The position numbers and the translations under genes are program-made. Below are positions 31,090 to 40,091 of a stretch of DNA of 64,000 nt, piece after piece. Position 1 is the first letter of the stretch. Each line of letters starts with the position of its first letter. The notes below the pieces were generated by a model, which worked only from the letters and a program-made list of their open reading frames with translations, was not told where the DNA came from and did not search any database. The stretch is taken from contig NZ_MTPW01000001.1 in assembly GCF_002954765.1 (NCBI RefSeq), forward strand, positions 186,001 through 250,000. The letters are read 5' to 3'. The stretch comes from Nonlabens arenilitoris. GTDB taxonomy: Bacteria > Bacteroidota > Bacteroidia > Flavobacteriales > Flavobacteriaceae.

Positions 31090-32316
31090 ATGAGATACTT
31101 AACCATACTCCTAGGTGCATTTTCAGTTCTTTTCATCAGTTGTGATGAGAAGAAGGAAGATGCTTTTTTTATGCTCCATAACGAAATCGATATCGCAAGA
31201 ACTGAGGTTGTGGTCATCTCTAAAAAACAGCTTTTAGAAAAACTACCTGATTTTGATGAACGCCACGTGCTAATTCTTAAAGATACTTCAGGAACGCCTA
31301 TTCCATATCAACTAGATGATTTGAACCAAGATCACATATGGGATGAAATAGCTATGGCAGTAGACTTTACTCCTAATGAAGAGAAGAAAGTTATCGTTTC
31401 CGCTTCCGCGAAAGCAGGACAAAAACAACCACAATTCTCTAAAATGACGGATGTCCATTTTGGAGTAGGAAAAGCTAAGCCAGAAGCTACTGAAGTCCAT
31501 AAATATACACGTAGTTATGATCCAAGAGAAAAGGACTCGTTGTTCTTTCAAATGGAAGGACCATCATGGGAGAATGACAAAGTGGGATTCCGCATGTATT
31601 TTGATCCTCGCAATGGCATAGACATTTTTGGTAAAACTACTGAAGAACCAACCTTACACAAACAAGGATTAAGCACCAACTATCACGAGAAAGCTGATTG
31701 GGGAATGGATATTCTAAAAGTAGGAAACTCTCTAGGTGCTGGATCCATCGCTTTTAAACATCAAGATTCATTGTACAGACTTACTGGCTGGAACGGCACT
31801 CGATTTGAAGCCATAGCTGAAGGTCCGGCAAGAGCTATTTTTAAAATGACCTACTTAGATGAACCCATAGGCGATCAATCCTATCATATCGTTCATACCA
31901 TAACCATTGAGCGAGGTGACTGGTTTTATAAAAGTGATATAGAAGTCCATGGTGTTCTCAATGGAATAGAATTAGTTACCGGTATCGTAGATTTAAAAGA
32001 GAATAGTTTTGATACCATAGATAATAGTAAAGGAGAAAAGACTTTATTCTCTTATGGTAAACAATCAGAAAACGATGATAATTTAGGTATGGCTATCATT
32101 ACAAACAATAAAAATGTAACTAGTTACCCTGCACCTATCAATGGCGATGGAATCACAAATACACATCTTTTAAATCTAGGTAATGGAAAAAATCACAACT
32201 TCTATTTTATGAGCGGTTGGGAAGCAAGTGACACACAATTCAAGACGATTGAAGGTTTTGAAAAACTTTTAGAACAATCTACAAAAATGATCAATTCACC
32301 TATTACAATTCAATAA
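31090..32316 (+). CDS. DUF4861-family lipoprotein
   Basis: A 408-aa lipoprotein (LFISC near residue 18, then DEKKED, an acidic export signal). The body looks beta-rich and matches the DUF4861 family as I know it. Members occur beside pectin and uronate catabolic genes, and their activity is not established. The start touches the kduD stop, so it is translationally coupled in the kduI-kduD-TRAP operon. A two-mismatch dispersed palindrome encodes ASAKA. Confidence 0.75.
   Translation: MRYLTILLGAFSVLFISCDEKKEDAFFMLHNEIDIARTEVVVISKKQLLEKLPDFDERHVLILKDTSGTPIPYQLDDLNQDHIWDEIAMAVDFTPNEEKKVIVSASAKAGQKQPQFSKMTDVHFGVGKAKPEATEVHKYTRSYDPREKDSLFFQMEGPSWENDKVGFRMYFDPRNGIDIFGKTTEEPTLHKQGLSTNYHEKADWGMDILKVGNSLGAGSIAFKHQDSLYRLTGWNGTRFEAIAEGPARAIFKMTYLDEPIGDQSYHIVHTITIERGDWFYKSDIEVHGVLNGIELVTGIVDLKENSFDTIDNSKGEKTLFSYGKQSENDDNLGMAIITNNKNVTSYPAPINGDGITNTHLLNLGNGKNHNFYFMSGWEASDTQFKTIEGFEKLLEQSTKMINSPITIQ
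31401..31416. repeat. Dispersed palindrome, copy 7 (two changes)
   Basis: CGCTTCCGCGAAAGCA inside the DUF4861 gene, read as ASAKA. Confidence 0.65.
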
Positions 32317-32325
32317 CCAACTTAT

Positions 32326-33300
32326 ATGAAAATTAAACATATCATATTTTTATTTCTAGCAGCTATCCTTAGTAATAGCTGTGCTGAAATTCAATCAACA
32401 AAAACCTTAAGACTTGCACATAGTGTAGACACACAACATCCTGTACATAACGGAATGGTAGTGCTAGGTGAAAGCTTAGAAAGAATATCTGAAGGAAAGT
32501 TAAAGGTACAAATATATCCTAATGGCCAACTAGGTGGTGAGCGAGAGAGTATCGAGTTATTACAAATAGGTAGTCTAGATATAGCAAAAGTAAGTGCTGG
32601 AGTTCTTGAAAACTTTATACCAGAATATAAGGTATTCAGTATTCCATATCTATTTAGAGATAAGAATCATATGCATGATATATACGATGGTAAAGTAGGT
32701 AAAGGGATCTTATCTCAAGGTAATAAGTTTAATCTAGAAGGATTAACTTTTTATGATGCTGGTAGCCGTAGTTTTTATACAAAATCGACACCTATTAACT
32801 CACCAGATGATATTAAAGACATGAAGATACGTGTAATGAAAAGTAATATGGCTATTGCTATGATTAACGATTTAGGTGGTGCTCCTACTCCTATTTCTTA
32901 TGGAGAATTATATACAGCATTACAGCAAGGCGTGGTAAGCGGTGCCGAAAATAATATACCAAGTTACTTCACATCTAAACACTATGAGGTTTGTAAATTT
33001 CTAAGTCTTGACGAGCATACTTCTGTACCTGACGTGTTAGTTATAGGAACAGAAACATTAAAACGATTGAGCGATCAAGAAAAAAAATGGTTGAATCAAG
33101 CTGTTGAAGAATCTAAAATTGCACAACGTAAATTATGGGAACAATCTGAAAAAGAATGTTTGGAAAAAGCAGTAGAAAGCGGCGTTCAAGTGTTTTATCC
33201 TGATAAGAAACCATTTCAAGATGCTACTGTTGAACTAGTCAACGAGTTTAAAAAAGATCCATTACTAGGTGCATTAATCCAATCGATTCAAAACAATTAA
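32326..33300 (+). CDS. dctP: TRAP transporter substrate-binding lipoprotein, DctP family
   Basis: A 324-aa DctP-type protein. Family segments are LRLAHSVDTQHPVHNGM, PNGQLGGERESIELLQIGSLDIAK and MKIRVMKSNMAIAMINDLGGAPTPISYGELYTALQQGVVSGAENN (positions 150-215). The arginine in KIRVM is the usual carboxylate-binding residue. Unusually for TRAP systems, the signal ends in NSC, so it is membrane-anchored. It heads the dctP-dctQ-dctM genes in the uronate operon, so hexuronates are the likely ligand. Confidence 0.94.
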   Translation: MKIKHIIFLFLAAILSNSCAEIQSTKTLRLAHSVDTQHPVHNGMVVLGESLERISEGKLKVQIYPNGQLGGERESIELLQIGSLDIAKVSAGVLENFIPEYKVFSIPYLFRDKNHMHDIYDGKVGKGILSQGNKFNLEGLTFYDAGSRSFYTKSTPINSPDDIKDMKIRVMKSNMAIAMINDLGGAPTPISYGELYTALQQGVVSGAENNIPSYFTSKHYEVCKFLSLDEHTSVPDVLVIGTETLKRLSDQEKKWLNQAVEESKIAQRKLWEQSEKECLEKAVESGVQVFYPDKKPFQDATVELVNEFKKDPLLGALIQSIQNN

Positions 33301-33302
33301 TC

Positions 33303-33773
33303 ATGAGAAAGACGATAGATTCTATTTTAGGCAAATTATGCCTTTTACTACTCACTATAATGCTATTTGCTGTGGTATGGCAAGTAATAGCTCGTTTTAT
33401 ATTACAGTCTCCTAGTACAATAACTGATGAAATTTCTAGCTACTCACTCATTTGGGTAGGGTTATTAGGTGCTGCATATGCCACTGGTCAACATTTACAT
33501 CTAGCCATTGACCTTATACCTGAAAAGCTAGTTGAAAAAAACACCAGACTTTTTGACGGCTTTGTTCACTTATGCGTTTTTTCTTTTGGATTTTTTGTTA
33601 TGATTATAGGTGGCTGGAGATTATGCCAACTTAGTTTTCAATTTGAACAAAAGTCAGCTTCACTAGGTATACCGCTAGGATTTGTCTATTTAGTCGTTCC
33701 ACTAGCCGGCATATTGATTTGCTATTTCAGTATCGACACATTTTTTAAAAAAGTAATCTCTTCTAAAGCTTAA
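33303..33773 (+). CDS. dctQ: TRAP transporter small membrane subunit, DctQ family
   Basis: A 156-aa protein with four predicted membrane helices and the family segment PSTITDEISSYSLIWVGLLGAAYA. It lies 2 nt after dctP and 3 nt before dctM. DctQ stabilises the DctM channel in sodium-driven import. Confidence 0.92.
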   Translation: MRKTIDSILGKLCLLLLTIMLFAVVWQVIARFILQSPSTITDEISSYSLIWVGLLGAAYATGQHLHLAIDLIPEKLVEKNTRLFDGFVHLCVFSFGFFVMIIGGWRLCQLSFQFEQKSASLGIPLGFVYLVVPLAGILICYFSIDTFFKKVISSKA

Positions 33774-33776
33774 ATC

Positions 33777-35078
33777 ATGAATTATATAGAAATTTTAATA
33801 CTAGTATTGAGCTTTTTAGTGTTTTTATCATTGCGTGTACCTATTGCCTATGCTATAGGTCTTGCCGGTTTTATTACACTGGTTTATTCCATGCCATTTC
33901 TTCCATCGGTGACCACAATGGCGCAACGTATGGCGACATCATTAGATAGTTTTACCTTAAGTGCTATACCTTTCTTTATTCTTGCTGGTCAGATTATGAA
34001 TCGTGGTGGTATCGCTGTACGACTTATCAATTTTGCCAAGGCTATCGTAGGTCCATTACCTGGTGGTCTTGCCTTTGTAAATATTATTTCTTGCATGCTT
34101 TTTGGAGCGATATCAGGTAGTGCTGTGGCTGCTGCAAGCGCCATAGGTGGATTTATGAATCCTATGATGGAAAAAGATGGATATAGTAAACCATTTAGTG
34201 CTGCCGTAAATATCACAAGTGCAACGACTGGTTTAATAATCCCACCTAGTAATGTATTAATTGTTTATTCTCTTGCTAGTGGTGGAGTTTCTATCGCTGC
34301 CTTATTTATCGCAGGATATGTTCCAGGTTTACTATTAGGTCTAGCTTTAATGATTGTTGCAGCTATTTATTCTATCATCAAAAAATATCCAACTGATAAG
34401 CTGGTAAGTGTAAAAGTGTTTATAAAAAGATTTTTTGATGCGCTACCTAGTTTAATGCTACTTGTTGTAGTCATAGGTGGTATTGTAGGTGGAATATTTA
34501 CCGCGACTGAAGCTAGTGGAGTTGCTGTAATATATACGCTTGTACTAGGTTTTGTTTATAAAGAGATCAAGTTAAAGGACTTATCACCTATTCTACTAGA
34601 AACCATTAAAACTAGCTCAATTGTACTATTATTAATTGCTACTTCTATAGCCATGAGTTGGGTAATGTCCTATGAAAACATTCCACAAGAAATAAGTGAT
34701 GCACTTTTAGGAATTAGTGATAATCCTATCATCATCTTAATATTAATCAATCTTATTTTATTATTTGTAGGGATTTTTATGGACATGACGCCTGCGGTAC
34801 TCATCTTCACTCCTATTTTCTTACCTATCGTAACAGCAATGGGAATGGATCCTATCCACTTTGGAGTTATTATGATTATGAACCTGTGTATAGGACTATG
34901 TACGCCACCTGTAGGATCTGTACTCTTTGTAGGTTGCAGTGTTGCAGATCTCAAAATACAGAAAGTCATACGTCCTATGCTACCATTATTTGTAGCGATG
35001 ATTGCTGTTCTAGTTATGGTTACTTATTTTGAAGATATTACCTTATGGTTACCTAGAGCATTTGATTTAATGGACTAG
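33777..35078 (+). CDS. dctM: TRAP transporter large permease, DctM family
   Basis: A 433-aa, highly hydrophobic protein with about 12 helices. Family segments are AIPFFILAGQIMNRGGIA, LFGAISGSAVAAASAIG and IIPPSNVLIVYSLASGG. It is the last gene before the terminator at 35098-35136. It is the sodium-coupled channel of the presumed uronate importer. Confidence 0.95.
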   Translation: MNYIEILILVLSFLVFLSLRVPIAYAIGLAGFITLVYSMPFLPSVTTMAQRMATSLDSFTLSAIPFFILAGQIMNRGGIAVRLINFAKAIVGPLPGGLAFVNIISCMLFGAISGSAVAAASAIGGFMNPMMEKDGYSKPFSAAVNITSATTGLIIPPSNVLIVYSLASGGVSIAALFIAGYVPGLLLGLALMIVAAIYSIIKKYPTDKLVSVKVFIKRFFDALPSLMLLVVVIGGIVGGIFTATEASGVAVIYTLVLGFVYKEIKLKDLSPILLETIKTSSIVLLLIATSIAMSWVMSYENIPQEISDALLGISDNPIIILILINLILLFVGIFMDMTPAVLIFTPIFLPIVTAMGMDPIHFGVIMIMNLCIGLCTPPVGSVLFVGCSVADLKIQKVIRPMLPLFVAMIAVLVMVTYFEDITLWLPRAFDLMD

Positions 35079-35097
35079 TCGACTATTTCAATATTCA

Positions 35098-35136
35098 ATA
35101 AAAAAACCTGCTATCGATTAATAGCAGGTTTTTTTT
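35098..35136. terminator. Bidirectional terminator between dctM and uxaC
   Basis: AAAAAACCTGCTAT pairs with ATAGCAGGTTTTTT around CGATTA. It ends the plus-strand TRAP operon and can also end minus-strand uxaC. Confidence 0.9.
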
Positions 35137-35145
35137 GTGATGTTA

Positions 35146-35161
35146 CGCTTTCGCGAAAGCG
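35146..35161. repeat. Dispersed palindrome, copy 8 (exact)
   Basis: An exact copy, extended to 18 bp (ACGCTTTCGCGAAAGCGT), between the terminator and the uxaC stop codon. Confidence 0.9.
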
Positions 35162-35163
35162 TA

Positions 35164-36570
35164 CTAATTATCAAACTCAAAGTAATTCACAGCATTGTGA
35201 TAGCATATATCACTTACAATTTTCCCTAGCCACTGCTCATCTGCGGGAAGTTCTCCATGGACAACATCATTGCCTAATAAATTGCACAAGATGCGACGAA
35301 AATACTCATGACGTGGAAAACTTAAAAGGCTACGTGAGTCTGTCAACATACCTACAAAAGTGCTTAAAACACCAAGACTAGAAATTGTATTGAGCTGTTT
35401 TTCCATGCCATCTTTTTGATCTAAAAACCACCACGCTGCACCATATTGCACCTTACCTCGTATCGTACCATCATTAAAATTACCGACCATAGTTGCAATC
35501 ATTTCATTGTCTGCAGGATTGAGATTGTAGATTATGGTTTTTGCCAGTTGATCAGTACTATCCAGTTCGTTCAAATAACCACTTATAGACACCGCATGAG
35601 AAAAATCACCTATAGAGTCAAAACCAGTGTCAGGACCTAATTGCGATAACAATCTTTTATTATTGTTTCTAATTGCACCTACATGAAACTGTTGCGTCCA
35701 TTTACGTTTGTGGTACATTTTACTTAATTCTAGCATCACTTTACCTGCAAAGTATTGTACTTGTGCAACAGATAATTGCTTGCCGTTTCTAACATTTTGA
35801 AACAAAGAATCCAGATTAAAATCTGCAGTTGTGCTGTGGTAAATTTGTTCCAATCCATAATCTGCGAGACGGCAACCATTCTGGTGAAAATAGTCTACGC
35901 GGTTTTCTAGTGCGACTAATAGTGCATCATAATCATCAATATTGTTACCAGTTACTTCTTCTAATTTACTTAGATAAGCATTATAACTGACAGCATCAAC
36001 TACCCCAAAAGCCTTATCTGGTCTAAATGTAGGTAGGACTTTAGGTGATAATGTTTGAGATTTAATACTGTTGTGATATTCTAGACTATCGATAGGGTCA
36101 TCAGTAGTGCACAATAACTCTACATTTTGCTGCTGTAATAAGCCTATTGTACTATGAGATGACTGTTGTAGTAATTCATTTGTTTTTTGATAAACGGCTG
36201 CGGCGTTACTTTCTGTTAATAAATCTGCAATTCCAAAATAACGTTGCAATTCTAAATGTGACCAGTGGTACAAAGGATTTCTAACCGTATAAGGAACTGC
36301 ACTAGCCCATTTATGAAACTTTTCTTCATCTGTAGCGTTTCCAGTAATGTACTTTTCATTAATCCCTAGTGCTCGCATAGCACGCCATTTATAATGGTCG
36401 CCAGCCAGCCATACTTGGGTACAGTTCTCATATTGCCGATTAGTGGCAATATCTTTAGGAGACAAATGATTGTGATAATCTATAATAGGTAATTCTTTTG
36501 CAAAGTTGTGATAGAGACGTTTTGCAAAATCACTTTGCAATAAAAAATCATCATGAATAAAGGCGCTCAT
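35164..36570 (-). CDS. uxaC: Glucuronate isomerase
   Basis: A 468-aa protein of the usual UxaC length. The N-terminus has LPIIDYHNHLSPKDI with the metal-binding His-x-His, followed by CTTDDPIDSLEYH and HVGAIRNNN. The C-terminus has GMLTDSRSLLSFPRHEYFRRILC. It isomerises D-glucuronate to D-fructuronate, feeding the SDR and UxuA on the other strand. A 106-bp gap with a hairpin separates it from PL7 upstream, so it may be a separate or partly uncoupled unit. Confidence 0.96.
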   Translation of the reverse strand: MSAFIHDDFLLQSDFAKRLYHNFAKELPIIDYHNHLSPKDIATNRQYENCTQVWLAGDHYKWRAMRALGINEKYITGNATDEEKFHKWASAVPYTVRNPLYHWSHLELQRYFGIADLLTESNAAAVYQKTNELLQQSSHSTIGLLQQQNVELLCTTDDPIDSLEYHNSIKSQTLSPKVLPTFRPDKAFGVVDAVSYNAYLSKLEEVTGNNIDDYDALLVALENRVDYFHQNGCRLADYGLEQIYHSTTADFNLDSLFQNVRNGKQLSVAQVQYFAGKVMLELSKMYHKRKWTQQFHVGAIRNNNKRLLSQLGPDTGFDSIGDFSHAVSISGYLNELDSTDQLAKTIIYNLNPADNEMIATMVGNFNDGTIRGKVQYGAAWWFLDQKDGMEKQLNTISSLGVLSTFVGMLTDSRSLLSFPRHEYFRRILCNLLGNDVVHGELPADEQWLGKIVSDICYHNAVNYFEFDN

Positions 36571-36610
36571 ATATGTAAATTATAGAAACAAATATGCCTT
36601 TTATAAACAG

Positions 36611-36639
36611 CAATTCCAACCTGTAAGAGGTTGGAATTG
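36611..36639. terminator. Intercistronic hairpin between PL7 and uxaC
   Basis: CAATTCCAACCT and AGGTTGGAATTG form a perfect 12-bp stem with a 5-nt loop. On the minus strand there is no strong T run after it, so it could be a weak terminator or a processing element. Confidence 0.55.
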
Positions 36640-36675
36640 TGTGTAAAGATTCTTTTACAGTACGATAATCGTGTA

Positions 36676-37575
36676 TTAATGGGATACTTCTATACTGTAC
36701 AATTTTACCTTTGAATATCCAGCTGGATCTGTCGTTTGTATATAGTTACCTGCTTTAAAATAATTATCAAAAGGCCATTTTGCTAAACTTATATCTTGAA
36801 ATACGTGTGATTGACCATTTACAATGACCTCTAGACGTCCTGTCGAGGCTCTAATTTCTAAATCAAAAGGGTCATAACCTACCAGTCCAAAATTATGAGA
36901 TATATCTCCCCAAACATTACTGTCTCTTGTGATGATATTATCTCCCGATAAGCTATCATCTTCTAGCGTTTTTTTATAAGCAAATAGATTTCCATCGCGC
37001 CACTGCAATTTCAATAATGGCGGAGCAGAATCACTTGATAAGTTCAATCTAGCAAGGTCTGACGGTTTTATAATTCCATGAATTTGCGCCATAATAAAAC
37101 GGTCTTTGGTTAGACTGCCAGTTCCTGTATTATCAGACGCTTCCAGTACCTGCATGCGTACTTTTAAAATTCCACCATCACTTAAACTCCAGTTATATCT
37201 AGAATTAGATGGATTAATCAATTCTCTTAATTCTGTACGTGGATAAGAGCTATTTGCGGTGGTAGCACCATTAGGGTCAAATTGCGTATAAAAAATGATT
37301 CCGTTACCATCTTCATCATCATACATAAAACCATCTAATGCACTTATGTTGCGATAACCGCCATCGTTAATTTGAGATGGAGAAAATTCATCTGGACTAC
37401 CATCATTATTATTATCAAATGGCACTGTCACTTTCCAATTAGAAAAATCAAAACTTGAAGCTGCTGGATCTGGCTCATTAGGCACAACAATTTCAATGCG
37501 TTCTGGTGTTTCTTCCTCGCTATTACATGAGGTAATAAGTATCATAGCAAGTATTAATAATGCAATTTTTTTCAT
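36676..37575 (-). CDS. PL7-family alginate lyase lipoprotein
   Basis: A 299-aa lipoprotein with its lipid cysteine at residue 17, followed by NSEEETPE, an acidic surface-export signal. The three PL7 motifs are complete: RTELRE (113-118), QIH (164-166) and YFKAGNYIQ (272-280), giving catalytic Gln164, His166 and Tyr278 plus Arg117. QIH rather than QVH suggests activity on guluronate-containing blocks. It is the last lyase of the second SusC/SusD locus, 49 nt after the lyase-like gene. It likely attacks alginate at the cell surface. Confidence 0.94.
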   Translation of the reverse strand: MKKIALLILAMILITSCNSEEETPERIEIVVPNEPDPAASSFDFSNWKVTVPFDNNNDGSPDEFSPSQINDGGYRNISALDGFMYDDEDGNGIIFYTQFDPNGATTANSSYPRTELRELINPSNSRYNWSLSDGGILKVRMQVLEASDNTGTGSLTKDRFIMAQIHGIIKPSDLARLNLSSDSAPPLLKLQWRDGNLFAYKKTLEDDSLSGDNIITRDSNVWGDISHNFGLVGYDPFDLEIRASTGRLEVIVNGQSHVFQDISLAKWPFDNYFKAGNYIQTTDPAGYSKVKLYSIEVSH

Positions 37576-37596
37576 CTTTTTTAATTTAATATAATT

Positions 37597-37617
37597 CCTG
37601 TATAATTCAAATACAGG
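37597..37617. repeat. Small intercistronic inverted repeat
   Basis: CCTGTAT and ATACAGG, a 7-bp stem with a 7-nt loop, in the 49-bp gap before the PL7 gene. Confidence 0.45.
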
Positions 37618-37624
37618 TAGTTTT

Positions 37625-38434
37625 CTACAACTGCGTTATTTCAAAATCTGCAAAAAGTACTTGCTCATCTCTCAATTGACCAGCGTGTTTTAAACTGCGA
37701 TAAATTCCCCATTTGGGTCTTAAGAACTGCGCTTTTGTCTTCCACATTCTTAAATTTCCTGTATAAGATAAGAGTTCTTTTTGATCTCGCTTTCGCGAAA
37801 GCGTAACTTCTAGCTTCCCTTCTTCTCCATAAGTAATAATTTCCTTAACCATAATCCATTCACCTAAGAAAGGTTCTAAATCAGTACTTGCAATAGACTC
37901 TTGAGTTAGAAATTTAGAAAATCGGATATCAAAACTCTTTTTATCGTTCTTATCTCTCAGAGTGTATGTCAGTGTAGGCATCTTATCTTCTGGTCCACCG
38001 ACGGCCTTAATTTGATGTATATGAGTAAATCCAGATGATGCTTGAAAATTTTTATCTAACTTAAATAACCAGGTGTAAATATGCGTTTCTCCTGAAGTTC
38101 CTAGAACCTGTTCTGGAGATTTTCCATAAGTCTTAATTTCAGTACGCGAGCGATCAAATTTCTTACATCGATCTGTATCCTTTTCAACATGAGCATGAAA
38201 AACAAACACATCTTTCTCTAGAGAATCATCATACTGTTGAGTAATGTGGTCCCCAAAACTGGGATGACTGCAATCACTAACTTCAACTACATTATGTCCA
38301 GGAGACAACACACTATTAATGAGTTCATAAGTCTTTTTTGAACGATCAGCTTGTAATTGTGTTACTACATCAACAGCCCTATCTTGCTTAAAAAGCATGG
38401 ATAAGGCTGCTATTAATATAAATATTTGCTTCAT
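37625..38434 (-). CDS. Putative secreted polysaccharide-lyase-like jelly-roll protein
   Basis: A 269-aa protein, predicted beta-rich. RSRTEIKTYG (about 95-104), FTHIHQIKAVGG (about 137-148) and LRPKWGIYRSLK (about 238-249) resemble the conserved strands of jelly-roll lyases such as PL7, PL13 or PL20 (Arg/Glu, His-x-His-Gln, Gly-Ile-Tyr-Arg). I could not place it in a named family. The N-terminus is a weak signal peptide. It lies 1 nt after the LTD gene and before PL7, so a lyase or glycan-binding role in the same pathway is inferred. A dispersed palindrome encodes TLSRKR. Confidence 0.55.
   Translation of the reverse strand: MKQIFILIAALSMLFKQDRAVDVVTQLQADRSKKTYELINSVLSPGHNVVEVSDCSHPSFGDHITQQYDDSLEKDVFVFHAHVEKDTDRCKKFDRSRTEIKTYGKSPEQVLGTSGETHIYTWLFKLDKNFQASSGFTHIHQIKAVGGPEDKMPTLTYTLRDKNDKKSFDIRFSKFLTQESIASTDLEPFLGEWIMVKEIITYGEEGKLEVTLSRKRDQKELLSYTGNLRMWKTKAQFLRPKWGIYRSLKHAGQLRDEQVLFADFEITQL
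37788..37803. repeat. Dispersed palindrome, copy 9 (exact)
   Basis: An exact copy in the lyase-like gene, read as LSRKR. Confidence 0.9.
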
Positions 38435-38435
38435 G

Positions 38436-39965
38436 TTACTTCACTAGGAACTGGATGGTTTCAGAACCTTGATGTGCATTAATTTTTACAAAATATGTAC
38501 CAGTATTAAGATTACTTACATCTACTCTAGATGTATATTCTTTAATTGATATCAATTGTTGACCTGTTAAGCTATAAATCGTTAATGAGGTCCAGTTTTC
38601 ATCTTCTAACTCTATCGATAAGAAATTAGTTGCTGGATTAGGATATAATTTAACCGCACCAAGATTATCACTAGAAACTGAAAGTGTGTTTTGTGTTCCA
38701 GGTGTCCCTAATTGACTAGCTGTACCAAAAGTTGCTGTAGCTGCAGTCCATGCGGTTGCAAGGTCATTTGCATTTACATCAAAAGTATTAGACTCTATAC
38801 TACCACCACCAGAGAATGCCATCATAGGAAAACCTATAGGCATTGTACCATAGCCATAATCATACTCTACTCTGTCGATTTCAGTTCCACTAGCACTTAC
38901 TAAAGCGATCCCATCTATTTCATTATCATTAGGTGTTCCATCATCAAAAGAGGATTCATTATTAAATCTAGGGAAGTTAGAACCTACACCAGGTGTTGCT
39001 GTACCACCAGGAGGAGAATCAAACCCATATTCATAAGCGACTGCTGGAATTCCTCCATTAAGGGTAGCATCACCACTAGCAGCAAGAACTGCATAACTAT
39101 TTGCAGGAACAACAGTACTTAAAATGATTTCATGTGCACGACCGCTTGAAGAAGCATCCACAATAGTCCATCCCATTAAATCTATAGAAGCCGCGGTTGT
39201 ATTATAAACTTCAAAATATTCCCTTTCATCTTCAGAACCGTTAGGATCTATCATTAATTCAGTGATCACTATATCTCCTGCTCCTAATGCTGGTGTACCA
39301 CCAGAATTACTATTTGCAGTACCTGGTGTACCTACCATCATGTCAGTACCATATATTGCAGTACTAGGCAACCAGTTTGCGGCAACATCATTTGATGCAC
39401 TGTCTAATGTTGCAGCATCTAATTGATAAGAAACATCACTAGCCGCTCCCATCGCTGGCCAAGCATTTAACCCAGCATATCCAAATCCATAAAGAATCTG
39501 ATCGATAACAGTTCCTGATGCGGTTTCTAGACGAATTCCATCATCATTAGTGGAACCATTAGCATAGGTACTTTCATTATTCCATGTAGGAAAGTTAGTT
39601 CCTACTCCAGGAGTTGCTGGTCCACCTATAGGACTATCATAACCGTACTCATAAATAGAGTTAGTTATACCACCATTTAATAAAGGATCATCATTTGCTA
39701 CTAGTACAGCATATCCATTTGCTGGAACCATAACTGGCACCGCAGATGTGATAACATGCGCACGACCACTACTAGACTCATCATTGATAATCCATCCATT
39801 CATATCAATTGCTGTACTAGTTGTGTTATAGACTTCAAACCATTCTTGTTCTCTTTCAGTACCATTAGGGTCTATCATAATCTCGGAAACTATAATATCT
39901 CCTGGATTTTGAGCAAATGCAACCATTCCTAGAAACATTGCTATTAGAGGTAATTTTGTTTTCAT
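38436..39965 (-). CDS. Secreted protein with two lamin-tail domains and a T9SS sorting signal
   Basis: A 509-aa protein. The signal peptide ends in AFAQ. Two lamin-tail (LTD) domains follow, at about 20-200 and 228-410, each beginning GDIIVSEIMIDPNGT or GDIVITELMIDPNGS and ending with a GTPGT turn. The last 75 residues (VKLYPNPATNFLSIEL onward) are a type A C-terminal domain recognised by the type IX secretion system. It lies in the second SusC/SusD locus between the TIG-domain lipoprotein and the lyase-like gene. A glycan-binding role is plausible but not shown. Confidence 0.85.
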   Translation of the reverse strand: MKTKLPLIAMFLGMVAFAQNPGDIIVSEIMIDPNGTEREQEWFEVYNTTSTAIDMNGWIINDESSSGRAHVITSAVPVMVPANGYAVLVANDDPLLNGGITNSIYEYGYDSPIGGPATPGVGTNFPTWNNESTYANGSTNDDGIRLETASGTVIDQILYGFGYAGLNAWPAMGAASDVSYQLDAATLDSASNDVAANWLPSTAIYGTDMMVGTPGTANSNSGGTPALGAGDIVITELMIDPNGSEDEREYFEVYNTTAASIDLMGWTIVDASSSGRAHEIILSTVVPANSYAVLAASGDATLNGGIPAVAYEYGFDSPPGGTATPGVGSNFPRFNNESSFDDGTPNDNEIDGIALVSASGTEIDRVEYDYGYGTMPIGFPMMAFSGGGSIESNTFDVNANDLATAWTAATATFGTASQLGTPGTQNTLSVSSDNLGAVKLYPNPATNFLSIELEDENWTSLTIYSLTGQQLISIKEYTSRVDVSNLNTGTYFVKINAHQGSETIQFLVK

Positions 39966-40037
39966 AATTGTTATTTATATGGTTAAGTTGATAATTGTAG
40001 AAAGTATTTAAGTCGTTCTTTAATAACTTTCGATATG

Positions 40038-40076
40038 ATATGATTCAATCTTAAATGATTAAAGATTGAATCATAT
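40038..40076. terminator. Long intercistronic hairpin
   Basis: ATATGATTCAATCTT pairs perfectly with its complement (15 bp) around a 9-nt loop, 15 bp after the TIG gene stop. There is no T run on the minus strand, so it may attenuate or stabilise mRNA rather than terminate. Confidence 0.55.
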
Positions 40077-40091
40077 TATTTGTTTGATATT

